Under the pieces are notes generated by a model, which was not told the DNA's origin, did not search any database, and saw nothing but the letters and a program-made list of their open reading frames with translations. The position numbers and the translations under genes were made by a program. Below are positions 52,301-56,303 of a stretch of 64,000 bases of DNA, piece by piece; position 1 is the stretch's first letter, and each line of letters starts with the position of its first letter. This stretch comes from Paracentrotus lividus. Its lineage: Eukaryota; Echinodermata; Echinoidea; Camarodonta; Echinidae. The stretch covers positions 22,259,442-22,323,441 of the forward strand of contig CALNVZ010003430.1 of NCBI GenBank assembly GCA_940671915.1, written 5' to 3'.

Positions 52301-55300
52301 TCTGCTGCTAGTTTTACCAACTTTGATTTGGTTTGTAATGCTTGATTTTTGCTTTCAAAAGTAGACAAACATTCCTTTGCTTTTCTCCCCTCTAGGACGG
52401 TGAAACACATGGAACGTTCAGGGGCCTGATTCTAAGAAGTCAGCTCATAGTACTTCTAAAAGAAAAGGTAGGGTTTCTACTTAGATTTGACTAAATGTAG
52501 TTGAAACTCTAATAGCCTACACAATTTATGTTGTTGGATAATTCATGATGAGTTGAGTAGTAAGACTAATGTTTAAGGTACAAAAACTGATCTATTAAAA
52601 AAAAAACAGATGCTAAGTGAAATGAAATGCTGCCACTTTCACCAAATGGGGGGGGGGGGGGGGGGGGGGCGTCTTCTTCAAAATCCTACGCATATCTGAT
52701 AAATATTTTCATCAGAATGGAACATTAGGAACATTTGTATCAAATATTGGGATCTTGGGTCCATTGTATTTTCAACTGGCAATTTTCAATTTATACTGTA
52801 CTCTATATTTTCACTAATTTTAGTAGTCAGCCTTAAAATATTTCCTCCTCAATATGAGGCCGTTTAAAGTAATTTTAAGCCCCCATGAATAATCACAACT
52901 CGTCCAAAATCATGAAAATATCTGCAAATTCCAGCTTATACAATATTCATTTTTGTAAGACAAAAATGGGCAAATATTGATGAGTAGGCATTGTTCAATT
53001 CTAAGTCTTGATTCTTTCAATGTTATAATGTGTTTTGTATTAGTGTTTTATCTTTGTGTGTTATCTTTCTTTTTCCAGGCATTTAGCTTGTGGCCTTCTA
53101 GTCAAGATCCTAGGGTCCTTCTTCAGATTGAAGACTTCAGAGATGCCTATCCACGCTTCCCTGATATAAGGGACATCAACATTTCAGAGTTAGAGGGAGA
53201 TTGTACAATAGACCTGAGACCATTCATGAACCCATCACCGTATACTGTTAGGAAGGTGAGATATTAATATTTATGATATTAATATATCAGAACTGGACAG
53301 AGATTGTACTGCCTGTTCTTAATCTGTCCGGAGGGTGAGATAGTGTATAGGTGTTATATTATTGATGATAGTTAAAGTAGTTACACAATGATAATGAGAA
53401 TGATAATAATAATGACAAGTTATATTTGTAAGAGTAAAGGAAAATGTCATAAGTTCGAACTGGGGTACAATTTAATCTTTTACATAAATTATCCTGCCAT
53501 ACATGATGTGGCAGATATGATGATGATGATGATGATCCACAGCATTTCTATTGTGCAATATTTCTGTTGAAAACATTCAAAGGCGCATGCTCATCCAATT
53601 AAGTTAAATACTACACATCTGCTGAAATAAGACTTGACCTTAAAGTATGACAAAGGTGGCCTGTTTTAACTATGGGTAGCAAAATGTGACACAATCTGGA
53701 ACAGTGATGTTCGATTTATCTGAATTGTTGATACTGAAATTTTAGAAAGTGCCTGGGAATGATAAGTACACAAGTGTTCGTAACCATAAATGTACAATTC
53801 CAGAACCCAGTAAACGTGTAAGGAACATAACAATGTTGACATTTTGCTAGTCATAGTCAAACCACAGATTTAAGCTAGGCTTAACTTTTGGCCACCTTTG
53901 TGAATATGGGCCTATATTTCTTTTGTAGATATAGATACAGATGTAGGCCTATATAAATTATTCCTCCACTTATTGTGACTTCTTCCACAGGACACATCTT
54001 TGCCAAGAATATTCCGTCTCTTCCGAGCTCTTGGTCTGAGACATGTCATAGTGACTGATGATTCTAACAGGGTATGTTGTAATAACAAGAATCTCACATG
54101 AATCCGGTGGATTCACAATACGGTGCGCCACCTATCGGTTGCAGCAGACATGCCAATTTCTAACTTCGGGGTCGACAACGCATTCGCAGCACACACAACA
54201 ACTGTGTGTGTTTACCTCTGCCTTTTAAAAGTGGCGGACCCAGCTGTTTCTCGGTGAATGCGGTTCGCGAACTAAACAAATATTTGACTGATCTTGGCAT
54301 ACTGGCCAGCGCAGCATAATAAACGCATTTTATCATTATTTTATTATGCAAACATGCAGCGCAGCGCGAACCAGAGAAATTAATTTTTCCAATGGGGCAT
54401 TGCGAATTTCGATCTGTCCACTGCAATCGATAGGTGGCGCACAGTATTGTGAATCCACCGAATTGACCTTAGCTATAATACAGCTTAAGTAGATTTAAAT
54501 GCAAATAGTGCAGGAGATATCATTTTTACTGGTTGTCCATCGGTCAGCTTATCCATCCCAAATAACTGGATTTTACTAGATTTTGCTTGAGTATTCATAA
54601 TCATGCAAAGATGAACCGATCGGACTTGGGTTTAAGCATATCAAAGCTCAAAGGCTTAGGGTAGCATAAAAGAAACAGAAAATAGTTTGTTACCCTATTA
54701 CATTAAGCGAGATTGAGACATGTTGAAACCAATTTTTGCTTTAGTATGTAGGGGAGACTGGGGTAATTATGGCCCTGGGGTAATTATGGCCCCTTTGTCT
54801 TTGAGAGCTTATAATTCTTTGCTGCATTACTTAATGATAATATAATTATTACACATGCCTAGCTAAACTCTTCCTACTATCATATGAGAAAAATAAGCCA
54901 TTTACATGAAATTTTGTGCTTAGGGGAGCCAAAAATGTACGGCAATTACAATTCTGTTCGTTGGAAAGTGGCAAGTCTGCTTTTTTATGTGGAGTGTGAT
55001 ATCATTAATTAAAATCATTTAAGATGAAATTTTGATTGAAACTGAAACAATAGGAAGTCAAAAACACAACAGAAAAACTTCCACCTGAATATCTTCAATA
55101 GTAGAGCTGTAAAGGGGGATCAAATTGAAAATGTCATTTGGGGTAATTATGGCCCCCAATGCATAAACAGTGTATAAGCGCAGATAAGCGTAGATGGGGA
55201 CATTAACTTGTACGATTTTGTACACAGATATATGTATTGCTTTGATTGCAAAATTTCAGCATTTTGGCTGAACCAATTATTGACTAAATCATTGTTGGTG

Positions 55301-56296
55301 GTTGATAAGAGTATTAGGAATACCCAACAACATTTATTATACATTACCATCATTAATTAGCATAATATCTTTGAATTCATACAGTCATTACAATAGGGGC
55401 CATAAATACCCCAACCCATGGGGTAATTATGGCCCCCCAAAGTTGTTAAGATAATGGTAATTAATATGCAAATGAGAAGTAGCAGGTTTATACTTTCCTT
55501 TGTATATTATAGGTATATGGACCAACTGTATTTTTACATATTTAGAATATCATTGGACTTTTCATTTAATGGTAGTAATAGGAAATGTGAAAAAGGGGGC
55601 CATAATTACCCCAGTCTCCCCTATAAGTATTCTAATACTGATTTGATTTTGTGTGAGAGGTGTCATTTGTATCTGAATTGGTCAATTAATAATCAAACAA
55701 TAAATATATATCTCTATCTACTAAAGTGGTGTGGTAATTTTCAAGCATTTTGCTCTCATTAGAAAAATAAAACCATGTAACCATTTTTTTAAGTGGAATG
55801 TTTTAGGTACCTTACCAAAAGATAAAGCCGCGGCCAGCTGCGTGAACGCCGCACAGCTGTGCTTTATACTGGGTGTACTAATCCCCTCCAATTAAGTCAA
55901 TTGAAGAATAATAGGGGAACGGTATATCCTGCCTATAATCCCGCTGTGCGGCGTTCATGCAGCTGGCTGCGGCTTTATCTTTTGGTAAGGTACCTTACTA
56001 CCTTAATGCAAAATTTGATCTGCATAAAAATTGATACTTTTGCAGTATGGCCTACATGAATGTTTCATAATCTACCATGAGATAAACTTTGAATACTGAA
56101 TACGATATTTAAAGAATTTAATCAATTTCAAGCAGCTACAATCATCAAGGTAGGTTGACAGTTGATGACATGTAATTCTCATTTTCTTGCTTTGTTACAG
56201 GTCGTTGGCATGGTAACGCGTAAAGATTTGGCCAAGTATCGTTACTGGAGTCATCGAGGCTCTTGTGGCATAGAAGAGTTGCACATTGCTAGATGA
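18714..56296 (+). CDS. CLCN7: CLCN7-like lysosomal chloride/proton exchanger, 21 coding exons, 5' end missing
   Basis: Seen: 21 exons with AG/GT borders and compatible phases encode a CLC protein of about 795 residues. In order: a polar N-terminus, LSTKYESLDYD, the membrane core with GSGIPQIKC (anion selectivity filter), [10 protein letters not shown] (gating glutamate), [11 protein letters not shown] (proton glutamate region), [16 protein letters not shown], then two CBS domains ending in RKDLAKYR. Known: ClC-7 is a 2Cl-/H+ antiporter of lysosomes that works with the beta subunit OSTM1 and carries CBS domains that bind nucleotides. Words such as [19 protein letters not shown] and the C-terminal VTRKDLA fit CLCN7 better than CLCN6. 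Introns run from about 0.3 to 4.5 kb and are packed with repeats. Odd: several exons have adjacent partial duplicates, and the filter exon as assembled carries four single-base deletions. The initiator methionine exon was not identified. No evidence of expression can be seen from DNA alone. Confidence 0.93.
18974..19527 (+). pseudogene. 3' end of a CR1/L2-like non-LTR retrotransposon in the first intron seen
   Basis: The frame 18971-19336 ends with [36 protein letters not shown] and [15 protein letters not shown], the standard C-terminus of CR1/Jockey-type reverse transcriptases (Y.TR...F..P..., G...WN.LP..L). A ~160-bp 3' UTR with GT repeats follows, ending in tandem TTGAA units (19503-19526), as CR1/L2 tails do. 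5'-truncated, same strand as the gene. Confidence 0.82.
19776..19880 (+). CDS. CLCN7: CLCN7-like, N-terminal cytosolic exon
   Basis: Acceptor ttactag and donor gtttgt. 105 nt, phase 0 on both sides, encoding [19 protein letters not shown] followed by a basic stretch ending KQK. Acidic then basic composition fits the poorly conserved cytosolic N-terminus of ClC-7, which carries lysosomal sorting signals in vertebrates. An alternative frame is also open, but the chosen frame is the one that joins both neighbours. Confidence 0.75.
20401..20460 (+). CDS. CLCN7: CLCN7-like, exon ending LSTKYE
   Basis: Polypyrimidine tract and ttcaag acceptor, donor GAG/gtgagt. 60 nt, phase 0, ending LSTKYE, which continues into SLDYD of the next exon and matches the vertebrate LSLKYESLDYD word. 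Last cytosolic part before the first membrane helix. Confidence 0.88.
20461..20982 (+). other. Intron DNA without recognised elements
   Basis: AT-rich, 5' part of the 3.7-kb intron before the SLDYD exon. No coding or repeat signal stands out. Confidence 0.6.
20983..21746 (+). mobile_element. TCTCGCCTGAAC element, copy 1
   Basis: Starts TCTCGCCTGAACAAAGTTTG, ends AATCAGGCGAGACTTGTGG + TTCGCGAACCACCTTG; TCGCCTGA/TCAGGCGA is a short inverted end. Inside are about four degenerate ~110-bp tandem units with ATTTCTTTATTTCT, GTGTTCACACTTG, TTCTTGGGTAATACCACATG and AGGGGTCAAAAGGTCAA. A second copy is at 30359-30968. Confidence 0.82.
21827..22808. mobile_element. TIR element with reiterated GTTCCAACTAACCCC motif
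   Basis: Ends GGAGAGCGGGGTTA and TAACCCCACTCTCC are inverted. The motif GTTCCAACTAACCCC or its complement occurs about seven times (near both ends, 22012, 22034, 22404, 22427, 22770-22800). No protein. Inserted beside truncated copy C. Confidence 0.82.
22809..23540. mobile_element. GGGCAAGTCC family, 5'-truncated copy C
   Basis: Shares the ordered interior words of copy A (CTCTGGTGAAAATATCACAA, ACAAAACATGTTGC, ACTTGACCTTGCCAGAAAAT) and ends AAATAGCGTGGACTTGCCC. The left half is missing or was displaced by the element at 21827-22808. The repeated phrase here is TCCCATGTGTTAC. Confidence 0.8.
23541..24172 (+). other. Intron DNA with a repeat fragment
   Basis: 23720-24000 resembles the CAGTCTGTATCAA repeat (TGGTAGTGTTTGATATTTCC, AGCATAACTTTTGTTTTATA). 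The rest is AT-rich without signal, ending in the acceptor at 24172. Confidence 0.55.
24173..24238 (+). CDS. CLCN7: CLCN7-like, SLDYD exon
   Basis: Acceptor caacag, donor AAG/gtaaag. 66 nt, phase 0, encoding [18 protein letters not shown] and ISSK. This is the conserved pre-membrane segment of ClC-7 (SLDYDNSEN in human). It follows a 3.7-kb intron filled with transposable elements. Confidence 0.95.
24239..25265 (+). other. Intron DNA, nothing recognised
   Basis: AT-rich, about 1 kb. No repeats or coding signals noted apart from short T-rich runs (24640-24690). Confidence 0.6.
25266..25404 (+). CDS. CLCN7: CLCN7-like, first membrane helix exon
   Basis: Acceptor tctag, donor A/gtatcc (one base left over). 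Encodes [12 protein letters not shown] followed by a hydrophobic helix with [13 protein letters not shown], matching helix B of CLC transporters, then [12 protein letters not shown]. The aligned human words are [21 protein letters not shown] and LAGLKYRV. Confidence 0.95.
25405..25801 (+). other. Intron DNA with a long T tract
   Basis: Nearly pure T from ~25547 to 25580. Nothing else recognised. Confidence 0.6.
25802..25911 (+). CDS. CLCN7: CLCN7-like, helix C exon
   Basis: Acceptor ttgacag at 25801, donor GAG/gtaggt. Two bases complete the split codon (ATG), then [19 protein letters not shown] and the hydrophobic run ending VAYGE. The human equivalent ends IVAFIE immediately before PVAAGSGIP, so the next exon must start with the filter sequence, as found. 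Confidence 0.94.
25998..26515. repeat. Dispersed CAGTCTGTATCAA repeat, intronic copy
   Basis: GTACAGTCTGTATCAACTAA, then TAGTGTTTGATATTTACAT, GCTGTAGATCTTGAGATATG, AGCATAACTTTTGTTTTACC, GGCTTTAATTTGGTACCA and a second CAGTCTGTATC at ~26494. Same order as 3165-3630. Confidence 0.7.
26655..30036 (+). repeat. 91-bp tandem array of a 3' splice site plus selectivity-filter exon head, about 37 copies
   Basis: I count about 37 consecutive units between ~26655 and the true exon at 30037. A full unit is 91 bp: ~43 bp of unit-specific and intron DNA ending in TTTTATAATCCAG, then ~48 bp matching the first part of the next coding exon ([16 protein letters not shown]), after which it diverges to tyr-cys-asn and loops back. 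Every unit thus carries a copy of the acceptor and of the GSGIP filter codons. Copies differ by scattered single-base deletions and a few substitutions; the first units (26722-27260) are the most divergent, as expected for the older edge. The last unit runs straight into the genuine exon. Confidence 0.93.
30037..30176 (+). CDS. CLCN7: CLCN7-like, selectivity filter exon (true copy, frameshifted as assembled)
   Basis: Acceptor atccag, donor AAG/gtaaga. The 3' two thirds read [15 protein letters not shown] and [18 protein letters not shown], exact to ClC-7. The 5' end should encode [14 protein letters not shown], but compared with neighbouring array copies it lacks four single bases (in CCTG, GCA, GGGG and ACCAC), breaking the frame. 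The deletions are of the same type seen throughout the array, so I take them for assembly error rather than gene loss. The exon ends just before the gating glutamate. Confidence 0.9.
30359..30968 (+). mobile_element. TCTCGCCTGAAC element, copy 2
   Basis: TCTCGCCTGAACGAAGTTCG at the left and AATCAGGCGAGATTCGTGG + TTCGCGAACCAACTTG at the right. Interior tandem units as in copy 1 (20983-21746). Same orientation as copy 1, inside the intron after the filter exon. Confidence 0.82.
30969..31635 (+). other. Intron DNA with a local duplicate elsewhere
   Basis: 30970-31200 (CTCCTTACACTCAAAAAGAC, ACCCTTTCCCTCAAGGC, CAACCATATCACTTAA) is similar to 37530-37770 (CTCCTTACGCTTCGAAAGAC, CCTTGCCCTCAAGGC, CGGCCATATCATTTTAA), so a further dispersed repeat. 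Its beginning is at ~30250 (GACCTCGCTCATACGGCCAT) and ~37390. Confidence 0.65.
31636..31719 (+). CDS. CLCN7: CLCN7-like, gating glutamate exon
   Basis: Acceptor tatag, donor AAG/gtaggt. 84 nt, phase 0: [20 protein letters not shown] then TTFKKDFK. The first codon is the gating (external) glutamate of the GKEGP motif, so the intron splits GK from EGP. Human has [20 protein letters not shown] at the same place. Confidence 0.97.
31720..33180 (+). other. Intron DNA, nothing recognised
   Basis: AT-rich. The short words AAACATTTTACTTATCA / TAAAACATTG recur around 32545-32640. No coding signal. Confidence 0.55.
33181..33720. other. CpG-rich island within the intron
   Basis: A compact GC- and CpG-rich block (33230-33560) in AT-rich intron DNA, preceded by CATCTATATAAGAATAC, a TATA-box-like word at ~33214. 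It contains GGGTCGGGTGGGCCGCGTC and many CGA words. No ORF with recognisable homology. Could be an internal promoter, a nested small gene, or the end of an element. Confidence 0.4.
33721..34425 (+). other. Intron DNA with a short duplication
   Basis: TTTGATTTATTCAGTTGAAT at ~34170 and TTTGATTTCTTCAGTTGAAT at ~34357 are near-identical, each followed by a T-rich run and CATTC/ATAC, GTAGTAAAA words: an old tandem duplication of ~190 bp. A GAGTGAGC-type short repeat is at 33885-33905. Confidence 0.5.
34430..35510 (+). repeat. Tandem array of ~95-bp units, TTACGCCAAGGGTACGCG
   Basis: About eleven units share TAGGTTACGCCAAGGGTA, CGCGAAAAAAATTACGTACA, TTTTGCCCATCGTCCCC and TCCC..GGGCAAACCTC. Units vary in length by homopolymer changes and small indels. 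Followed by A-rich DNA (35522-35690). It precedes the proton glutamate exon by ~450 bp. Confidence 0.85.
35873..35909. repeat. GC-rich hairpin
   Basis: CTAGCTGCCCCGGCG and CGCCGGGTGCAGCTAG form a stem with a short TGTAG loop, 47 bp before the proton glutamate exon. Probably the end of an element (35700-35910 is GC-richer). Confidence 0.75.
35956..36114 (+). CDS. CLCN7: CLCN7-like, proton glutamate exon
   Basis: Acceptor gatgtag, donor ATT/gtaagt. 159 nt, phase 0. Reads [20 protein letters not shown], then [20 protein letters not shown] and [16 protein letters not shown] contains the internal proton-pathway glutamate of CLC antiporters, supporting exchanger rather than channel function. Noticeably higher GC than the surrounding intron. 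A 4.2-kb intron full of tandem repeats precedes it. Confidence 0.97.
36196..36616. mobile_element. Foldback MITE, arms ~150 bp
   Basis: GAATTCTCAAAGGTGCTTTC and CCATGGACTGAAACCATGG pair with the reverse complement of CCATGGATTCAGTCCACGG and AAACCACCTTTGGGAATTTT; GAGAAAGGTCCAATATGAATG pairs with CATTCATATTGGACCTTTCTC. No protein. Confidence 0.85.
36617..37249 (+). other. Intron DNA with CT-rich tract
   Basis: Pyrimidine-rich 36630-36842, ending in (CT)n at 36811-36842. The rest is AT-rich without signal. Confidence 0.65.
37250..37366 (+). CDS. CLCN7: CLCN7-like, MISTFTLN exon
   Basis: Acceptor ttcacag, donor ACG/gtaagg. 117 nt, phase 0: [20 protein letters not shown] then [19 protein letters not shown]. 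The human segment is [16 protein letters not shown] and [12 protein letters not shown]; this word is characteristic of ClC-7. Confidence 0.96.
37840..37975 (+). repeat. Two-copy tandem duplication of ~65 bp
   Basis: AATCTAATGAAGTATCTTTA + TACCAAATAATGAACAAG, ACACAAATTGGGATC, TTGAGAA occurs at 37839 and again at ~37902 with one-base changes. Confidence 0.85.
37976..38225 (+). other. Intron DNA with (TCTG)n
   Basis: (TCTG)n at ~38173-38200 upstream of the first decayed PNKAAYQ exon copy. Similar TCTCTTTGTCTG words precede each copy. Confidence 0.6.
38226..38378 (+). pseudogene. Decayed extra copy 1 of the PNKAAYQ exon
   Basis: After a ccag acceptor the sequence reads like the true exon at 38522 ([18 protein letters not shown]), then loses frame at a stretch with ACATACATATAGG, and ends ATCGTCTAAATATCAG without a donor. 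It begins 153 bp before the second copy and is clearly older and more diverged. Confidence 0.88.
38379..38521 (+). pseudogene. Near-identical extra copy 2 of the PNKAAYQ exon, lacking its donor
   Basis: Acceptor ctcttag then [20 protein letters not shown] and onward nearly base-identical to the true exon 143 bp downstream, until ...[10 protein letters not shown], where the exon end is replaced by intron sequence of the next unit (TCTCTTTGTCTG...). No GT donor stands at the homologous place, and 143 is not a multiple of three, so inclusion would break the protein. A decoy acceptor. Confidence 0.9.
38522..38643 (+). CDS. CLCN7: CLCN7-like, PNKAAYQ exon (true third copy)
   Basis: Acceptor ctcttag at 38521; donor TTGAA/gtatgt chosen because it gives the right two-base phase for the next exon. 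Encodes [35 protein letters not shown] and TIFRLK. Matches human [26 protein letters not shown]. It is the only one of three tandem copies with a usable 5' splice site. Confidence 0.95.
38644..39159 (+). other. Intron DNA
   Basis: ATGATAGTAC at 38752 and GTACTATCAT at ~38870 are a short inverted pair; TTACGTAACAAT/GACGTAACAATTAC words at 38917-38960. Nothing else. Confidence 0.5.
39160..39305. mobile_element. Foldback palindrome
   Basis: CCAAATGATTGGAAGTCTAT + CAC and GGCAAGCTGG pair with CCAGCTTGCC and GTGATAGACTTCCCATCATT + TGG. Short inner loop around GCTATCTCTCCTCAGC/GGAGGAGATAGC. Confidence 0.82.
39744..39885 (+). CDS. CLCN7: CLCN7-like, [12 protein letters not shown] exon
   Basis: Acceptor tgcacag, donor CAG/gtatgt. 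One base completes the split lysine codon, then [40 protein letters not shown] and SIQFPLQ. The human equivalent is [20 protein letters not shown] with SRDCQPL. Hydrophobic helix followed by an extracytosolic/lumenal loop. Confidence 0.95.
39886..40585 (+). other. Intron DNA, nothing recognised
   Basis: AT-rich; several ACATGTA/CATGCATGTACATG words near 40430-40530. No coding signal. Confidence 0.6.
40592..40741. mobile_element. Small MITE, TIR CCACCACACACCATA
   Basis: CCACCACACACCATACTACC at the left pairs with the region TATAGTGTGTGGTGGGTAG at the right, and GGATCTGAAATA with the middle TATTTCAGATCC. About 150 bp, no coding. Confidence 0.8.
40831..40924 (+). CDS. CLCN7: CLCN7-like, LFCGDGEYS lumenal-loop exon
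   Basis: Acceptor attatcag, donor CCGG/gtaaat. Encodes [20 protein letters not shown] then [12 protein letters not shown], aligned with human [20 protein letters not shown]. One base is left over and is completed by the next exon (GGT). Confidence 0.95.
41158..41530. repeat. (ATC)n microsatellite
   Basis: Long, slightly interrupted run of CAT/ATC triplets. Frames through it give only His/Ser/Ile or Met-rich artefacts. Confidence 0.97.
41689..43116. mobile_element. TIR element GTCCCCGCCG with ~135-bp internal tandem repeats
   Basis: GTCCCCGCCG at 41689 and CGGCGGGGAC ending at 43116 are inverted ends. After a (CCGT)n tract at ~41757-41790 come about ten tandem units sharing GCTACTCCTTCGCCATTTTT, GATTTCGATTCCGTTTGCTT, GATAGCACTAGGTGAGG, ACTTCTTCACGGAATTTTGA and ATATTGTTAATTGGC. 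Many one-base indels between units. The layout (one unique end, tandem body, second end) recurs in other elements of this window. Confidence 0.87.
43117..43569 (+). other. Intron DNA with a perfect 28-bp palindrome
   Basis: GTTATATTGTACAT followed by ATGTACAATATAAC at 43445-43472 is a perfect palindrome. The rest is AT-rich without coding signal; ends in the acceptor of the GLFIPSL exon. Confidence 0.7.
43570..43736 (+). CDS. CLCN7: CLCN7-like, GLFIPSL exon
   Basis: Acceptor tctgcag, donor GCG/gtaagt. Encodes [38 protein letters not shown] and [24 protein letters not shown] is the CLC GxFxP helix-N motif lining the anion path; human has AGVFIPSLLIGAAWGRLFG. Confidence 0.96.
43975..45130 (+). 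pseudogene. Non-LTR retrotransposon, 5'-truncated, split by the assembly gap
   Basis: Before the gap a frame reads [20 protein letters not shown] then INVSKTN, matching the reverse transcriptase word (L..W...NKL.LN..KT) C-terminal to the catalytic site in CR1/RTE-type elements. After the gap the sequence ends in AATAAATACAATACAATACA, a tandem-repeat tail typical of such elements. Same strand as the gene. The body is unknown (N). Confidence 0.75.
44100..45041. other. Assembly gap (942 N)
   Basis: Run of N. It sits inside the intron between the GLFIPSL and MGAAAQLG exons, and phases across it fit, so no exon need be missing. Confidence 1.
45131..45641 (+). other. Intron DNA, nothing recognised
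   Basis: AT-rich with A-rich run at ~45353-45362. No signal besides the acceptor at the end. Confidence 0.6.
45642..45699 (+). CDS. CLCN7: CLCN7-like, MGAAAQLG exon
   Basis: Acceptor ttgtag, donor CTAG/gtattg. 58 nt encoding [19 protein letters not shown] with one base left for the next codon. Human has [17 protein letters not shown]. The exon follows the intron that contains the assembly gap, but the phase still fits (0 in, 1 out). Confidence 0.95.
46018..46485 (+). pseudogene. Broken duplicate of the GGIVRMT exon, interrupted by about 330 bp
   Basis: 46018-46070, after a gatcag acceptor, resembles the first part of the true exon at 46537 (GTGGTACTGTACGTATGAC against GTGGTATTGTACGTATGAC). 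46402-46485 resembles its middle (ATGGAAACGACAGG, GGTAACATCTCCTATGC, GCTAAATGGATC). The 330 bp between do not match the exon. Several stops and frame changes make it non-coding. Confidence 0.82.
46537..46750 (+). CDS. CLCN7: CLCN7-like, last membrane helix to linker exon
   Basis: Acceptor aatcag, donor AC/gtaagc. Two bases complete the glycine of QLGG. Reads [59 protein letters not shown] and [12 protein letters not shown]. Contains the end of the membrane domain and the linker into the CBS region (human [20 protein letters not shown]). Largest exon, 214 nt. Confidence 0.97.
46751..47399 (+). other. Intron DNA, nothing recognised
   Basis: AT-rich; no coding or element ends noted. Confidence 0.6.
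47400..47722. repeat. Inverted array of TTGGTCTAAT-type motifs just before an exon
   Basis: From 47407 the words TTGGTCTAA, TGGTCTAAT, TTGTCTAAT recur about ten times; after ~47560 the complement TTAGACCAA, TAGACAAAAT recurs about eight times. Transition near ~47560 makes it a rough foldback ending ~12 bp before the acceptor of the exon at 47735. Confidence 0.78.
47735..47849 (+). CDS. CLCN7: CLCN7-like, CBS domain 1 start
   Basis: Acceptor attacag, donor CCA/gtaagt. One base completes the threonine codon, then [42 protein letters not shown] and HNGFPVV are the standard start and beta-strand words of the first CBS domain. The acceptor lies directly after an array of GGTCTAA-type motifs. Confidence 0.96.
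47868..48033. mobile_element. Small MITE, ~50-bp TIR
   Basis: TGGTCCATATTCTGCTATGA + AGACTAAGTTTGTATGCGTC pairs with GACGCATACAAACTCAGTCT + TCATAGCAGAATATGGGCCA. About 166 bp, 18 bp after the donor of the preceding exon. Confidence 0.88.
48085..48271. repeat. Weak foldback adjoining the TU-like element
   Basis: GGTGACATTTCCTCCGCAAT at ~48091 resembles the reverse complement of TTGCAGGAGGAAAGGTCATA + TCACC at ~48247. The interior has CCCTAA-like words at 48164-48210. Confidence 0.5.
48282..48810 (+). repeat. Left 15-bp repeat arm
   Basis: About 35 units of the form GACA(A/T)TTGCTCCGCC, with one-base indels. Because 15 is a multiple of 3, all six frames give long Ser/Asn/Cys/Arg-rich artefact ORFs. 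Confidence 0.95.
49404..49647. mobile_element. MITE nested in the TU-like element
   Basis: ATGTAATGCTGCAGTCACAC + AGACACTTA and its complement at the far end form ~42-bp TIRs with two mismatches in the inner part. 244 bp. A half copy with CAGTCACACAGGACTTACGG lies at 48816. Confidence 0.88.
49648..51217. other. Middle segment of the TU-like element
   Basis: Includes GA repeats just upstream (49344-49395), a G run (50038-50047), and 50380-50625, which resembles part of the GGGGCGCC family (CCCGTTACATCAGG, GGGTACACTCAG, AGGTCATTATACATTAGCCA). No transposase recognised. Confidence 0.6.
51300..51790 (-). repeat. Right 15-bp repeat arm
   Basis: About 32 units of GGCGGAGCAATTGTC, inverted relative to 48282-48810. 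Unit-to-unit variants (for example AAAAAGTGACAATTG near the end) occur at matching places in both arms, so the arms are true counterparts and not independent arrays. Confidence 0.95.
51807..52395 (+). other. Intron DNA after the TU-like element
   Basis: AT-rich, no coding or repeat signal; ends at the acceptor of the CBS exon. Confidence 0.6.
52396..52467 (+). CDS. CLCN7: CLCN7-like, CBS domain 1 end
   Basis: Acceptor cctctag, donor AAG/gtaggg. 72 nt: [20 protein letters not shown] then LKEK, matching human [17 protein letters not shown]. It follows a 4.5-kb intron carrying the TU-like foldback element. Confidence 0.96.
52468..53078 (+). other. Intron DNA with a G run
   Basis: G homopolymer at ~52649-52669. 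Otherwise nothing. Confidence 0.65.
53079..53255 (+). CDS. CLCN7: CLCN7-like, inter-CBS and CBS domain 2 start
   Basis: Acceptor ttccag, donor AAG/gtgaga. 177 nt: [40 protein letters not shown] and [19 protein letters not shown]. Matches human [14 protein letters not shown] and [14 protein letters not shown], the latter opening the second CBS domain. Confidence 0.97.
53282..53334 (+). pseudogene. Shrunken duplicate of the PSPYTV exon tail with its donor
   Basis: Directly downstream of the exon, ATATCAGAACTGGACAGAG resembles ATTTCAGAGTTAGAGGGAG of the exon interior, and the end CCGGAGG/gtgagata resembles the exon end AGGAAG/gtgagata. The middle ~70 bp are missing. A partial exon copy carrying a second 5' splice site. 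Confidence 0.6.
53335..53990 (+). other. Intron DNA
   Basis: Short (GAT)n at 53516-53535. No other signal. Confidence 0.6.
53991..54071 (+). CDS. CLCN7: CLCN7-like, CBS domain 2 middle
   Basis: Acceptor ttccacag, donor AGG/gtatgt. 81 nt: [20 protein letters not shown] then VTDDSNR, matching human [20 protein letters not shown]. Second CBS domain helix and strand. Confidence 0.97.
54105..54460. mobile_element. MITE, ~33-bp TIR CGGTGGATTCACAATA
   Basis: CGGTGGATTCACAATACGGT + GCGCCACCTATCG and its complement at 54428-54460 (one mismatch region ACAGT/ACGGT). About 356 bp, CpG-richer than the intron. No protein. Confidence 0.9.
54750..55623. mobile_element. TIR element with reiterated GGGGTAATTATGGCCCC motif
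   Basis: TAGGGGAGACTGGGGTAATT + ATGGCC at the left is the exact complement of the right end at ~55598-55623. The core motif appears four times forward and twice inverted inside. Same style as the element at 21827-22808, whose ends GGAGAG.GGGGTTA are related. Confidence 0.9.
55806..55994. mobile_element. MITE, ~50-bp TIR GGTACCTTACCAAAAGATAA
   Basis: GGTACCTTACCAAAAGATAA + AGCCGCGGCCAGCTGCGTGA + ACGCCGCACAGC pairs with its complement at the right with few mismatches. 189 bp. The inner part TACTAATC...AATAATAGG resembles the MITE at 57399. Confidence 0.9.
56201..56296 (+). CDS. CLCN7: CLCN7-like, last coding exon and stop
   Basis: Acceptor gttacag. [18 protein letters not shown] then [13 protein letters not shown] and TGA at 56294-56296. 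VTRKDLA closes the second CBS domain; human ends VTRKDLARYRLGKRGLEEL. The tail beyond RKDLAKYR is only loosely conserved. Confidence 0.94.
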   Translation, partial: VVGMVTRKDLAKYRYWSHRGSCGIEELHIAR

Positions 56297-56303
56297 TCTG
56301 ATA

